Shown here piece after piece: positions 5,254 to 5,428 of a stretch of DNA of 5,428 bases. The stretch is from an uncultured Desulfobacterales bacterium. Its GTDB lineage: Bacteria > Desulfobacterota > Desulfobacteria > Desulfobacterales > JAFDCJ01. How positions within the stretch are numbered: the stretch's first letter is position 1; the number at the start of each line of letters is the position of its first letter. Below the pieces are notes generated by a model. It saw only the letters and a list, made by a program, of their open reading frames with translations, had not been told where the DNA came from and made no database searches. The stretch lies in assembly GCA_945787595.1 (NCBI GenBank), contig CALZJV010000441.1, positions 1-5,428 of the forward strand, read 5' to 3'. A program made the position numbers and the translations under genes.

Positions 5254-5428
5254 CTAACCTCGTCTAAGTTTCCTGCTGTCCCCGATCCGCAGCGTCACAT
5301 TTTTAGAGTCAAAATATTCAATCAACGGAATGACATATTTGCGGGAAGCGCCGGTCATTTCCTTAAACTGGGGTGTGGTGATCTCACCATGGAATTTCAG
5401 GAAATCAACCAGCCTGTTCTTTAATTCA
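5254..5428 (-). CDS. selB: Selenocysteine-specific elongation factor SelB (C-terminal end, partial)
   Basis: SelB is the GTPase that brings Sec-tRNA to the ribosome at UGA codons marked by a SECIS hairpin; its C-terminal winged-helix repeats bind the mRNA hairpin. Only the last 57 codons are inside the window, ending in TAG (complement of 5254-5256). The segment matches the final winged helix: a start resembling LKNRLVDFL, then FKEMTGASRKYVIPLIEYFD, and the terminal RIGDSRKLRRG. The SRKY-x3-LLEYFD-like pattern with a following R-x-GD is characteristic of SelB ends. The gene runs off the right edge, convergent with hemW. It implies selenoprotein synthesis in the host. The call rests on a short fragment but the motif is distinctive. 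Confidence 0.88.
   Translation of the reverse strand, partial: ELKNRLVDFLKFHGEITTPQFKEMTGASRKYVIPLIEYFDSKNVTLRIGDSRKLRRG

Overview
The window reads as a chromosomal housekeeping region of a Gram-negative bacterium. My best guess is a Desulfobacterota (former Deltaproteobacteria) sulfate reducer or relative. This rests on the gene set (ClpA, Aat, HinT-like HIT protein, HemW and a SelB tail), the roughly balanced base composition, and long intergenic spacers full of short degenerate periodic repeats. I remember such spacers from that group, but the assignment was not checked by any search.

Layout: (1) 1-1900 (+) holds the 3' part of clpA, the AAA+ unfoldase of the ClpAP protease; the N-domain is mostly outside the window. 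(2) 1901-2384 has no convincing gene. It is a mosaic of a 9-bp repeat, several hairpins, a 7-bp degenerate array, and a strong terminator-like hairpin that ends only 14 nt before the next start codon. (3) 2385-3077 (+) is aat, the leucyl/phenylalanyl-tRNA-protein transferase. (4) 3078-3527 has no gene and contains a purine-rich array with a 7-bp period. (5) 3528-3639 holds a near-consensus sigma70 promoter with two overlapping dyads, then a leader with a 9-bp tandem repeat and a good ribosome binding site. (6) 3640-5152 (+) is a two-gene operon, a HIT protein followed 4 nt later by hemW. (7) 5153-5253 is the convergent spacer with a hairpin that could terminate both directions. (8) 5254-5428 (-) is the 3' end of selB.

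Functionally, clpA and aat form an N-degron pair: Aat adds Leu or Phe to N-terminal Lys/Arg, and ClpAP (usually with the adaptor ClpS) degrades the tagged protein. The HIT-hemW operon joins a nucleotide-phosphoramidate hydrolase to a radical-SAM heme chaperone. The SelB tail implies that the organism decodes UGA as selenocysteine.

No CRISPR array, transposase gene, tRNA, rRNA or defence system is visible. The genes are ordinary. The unusual content lies in the two spacers: recurring arrays with a fixed 7-bp period around a GAA core, 9-bp ATTTCG-type arrays, and a hairpin crowding the aat start.
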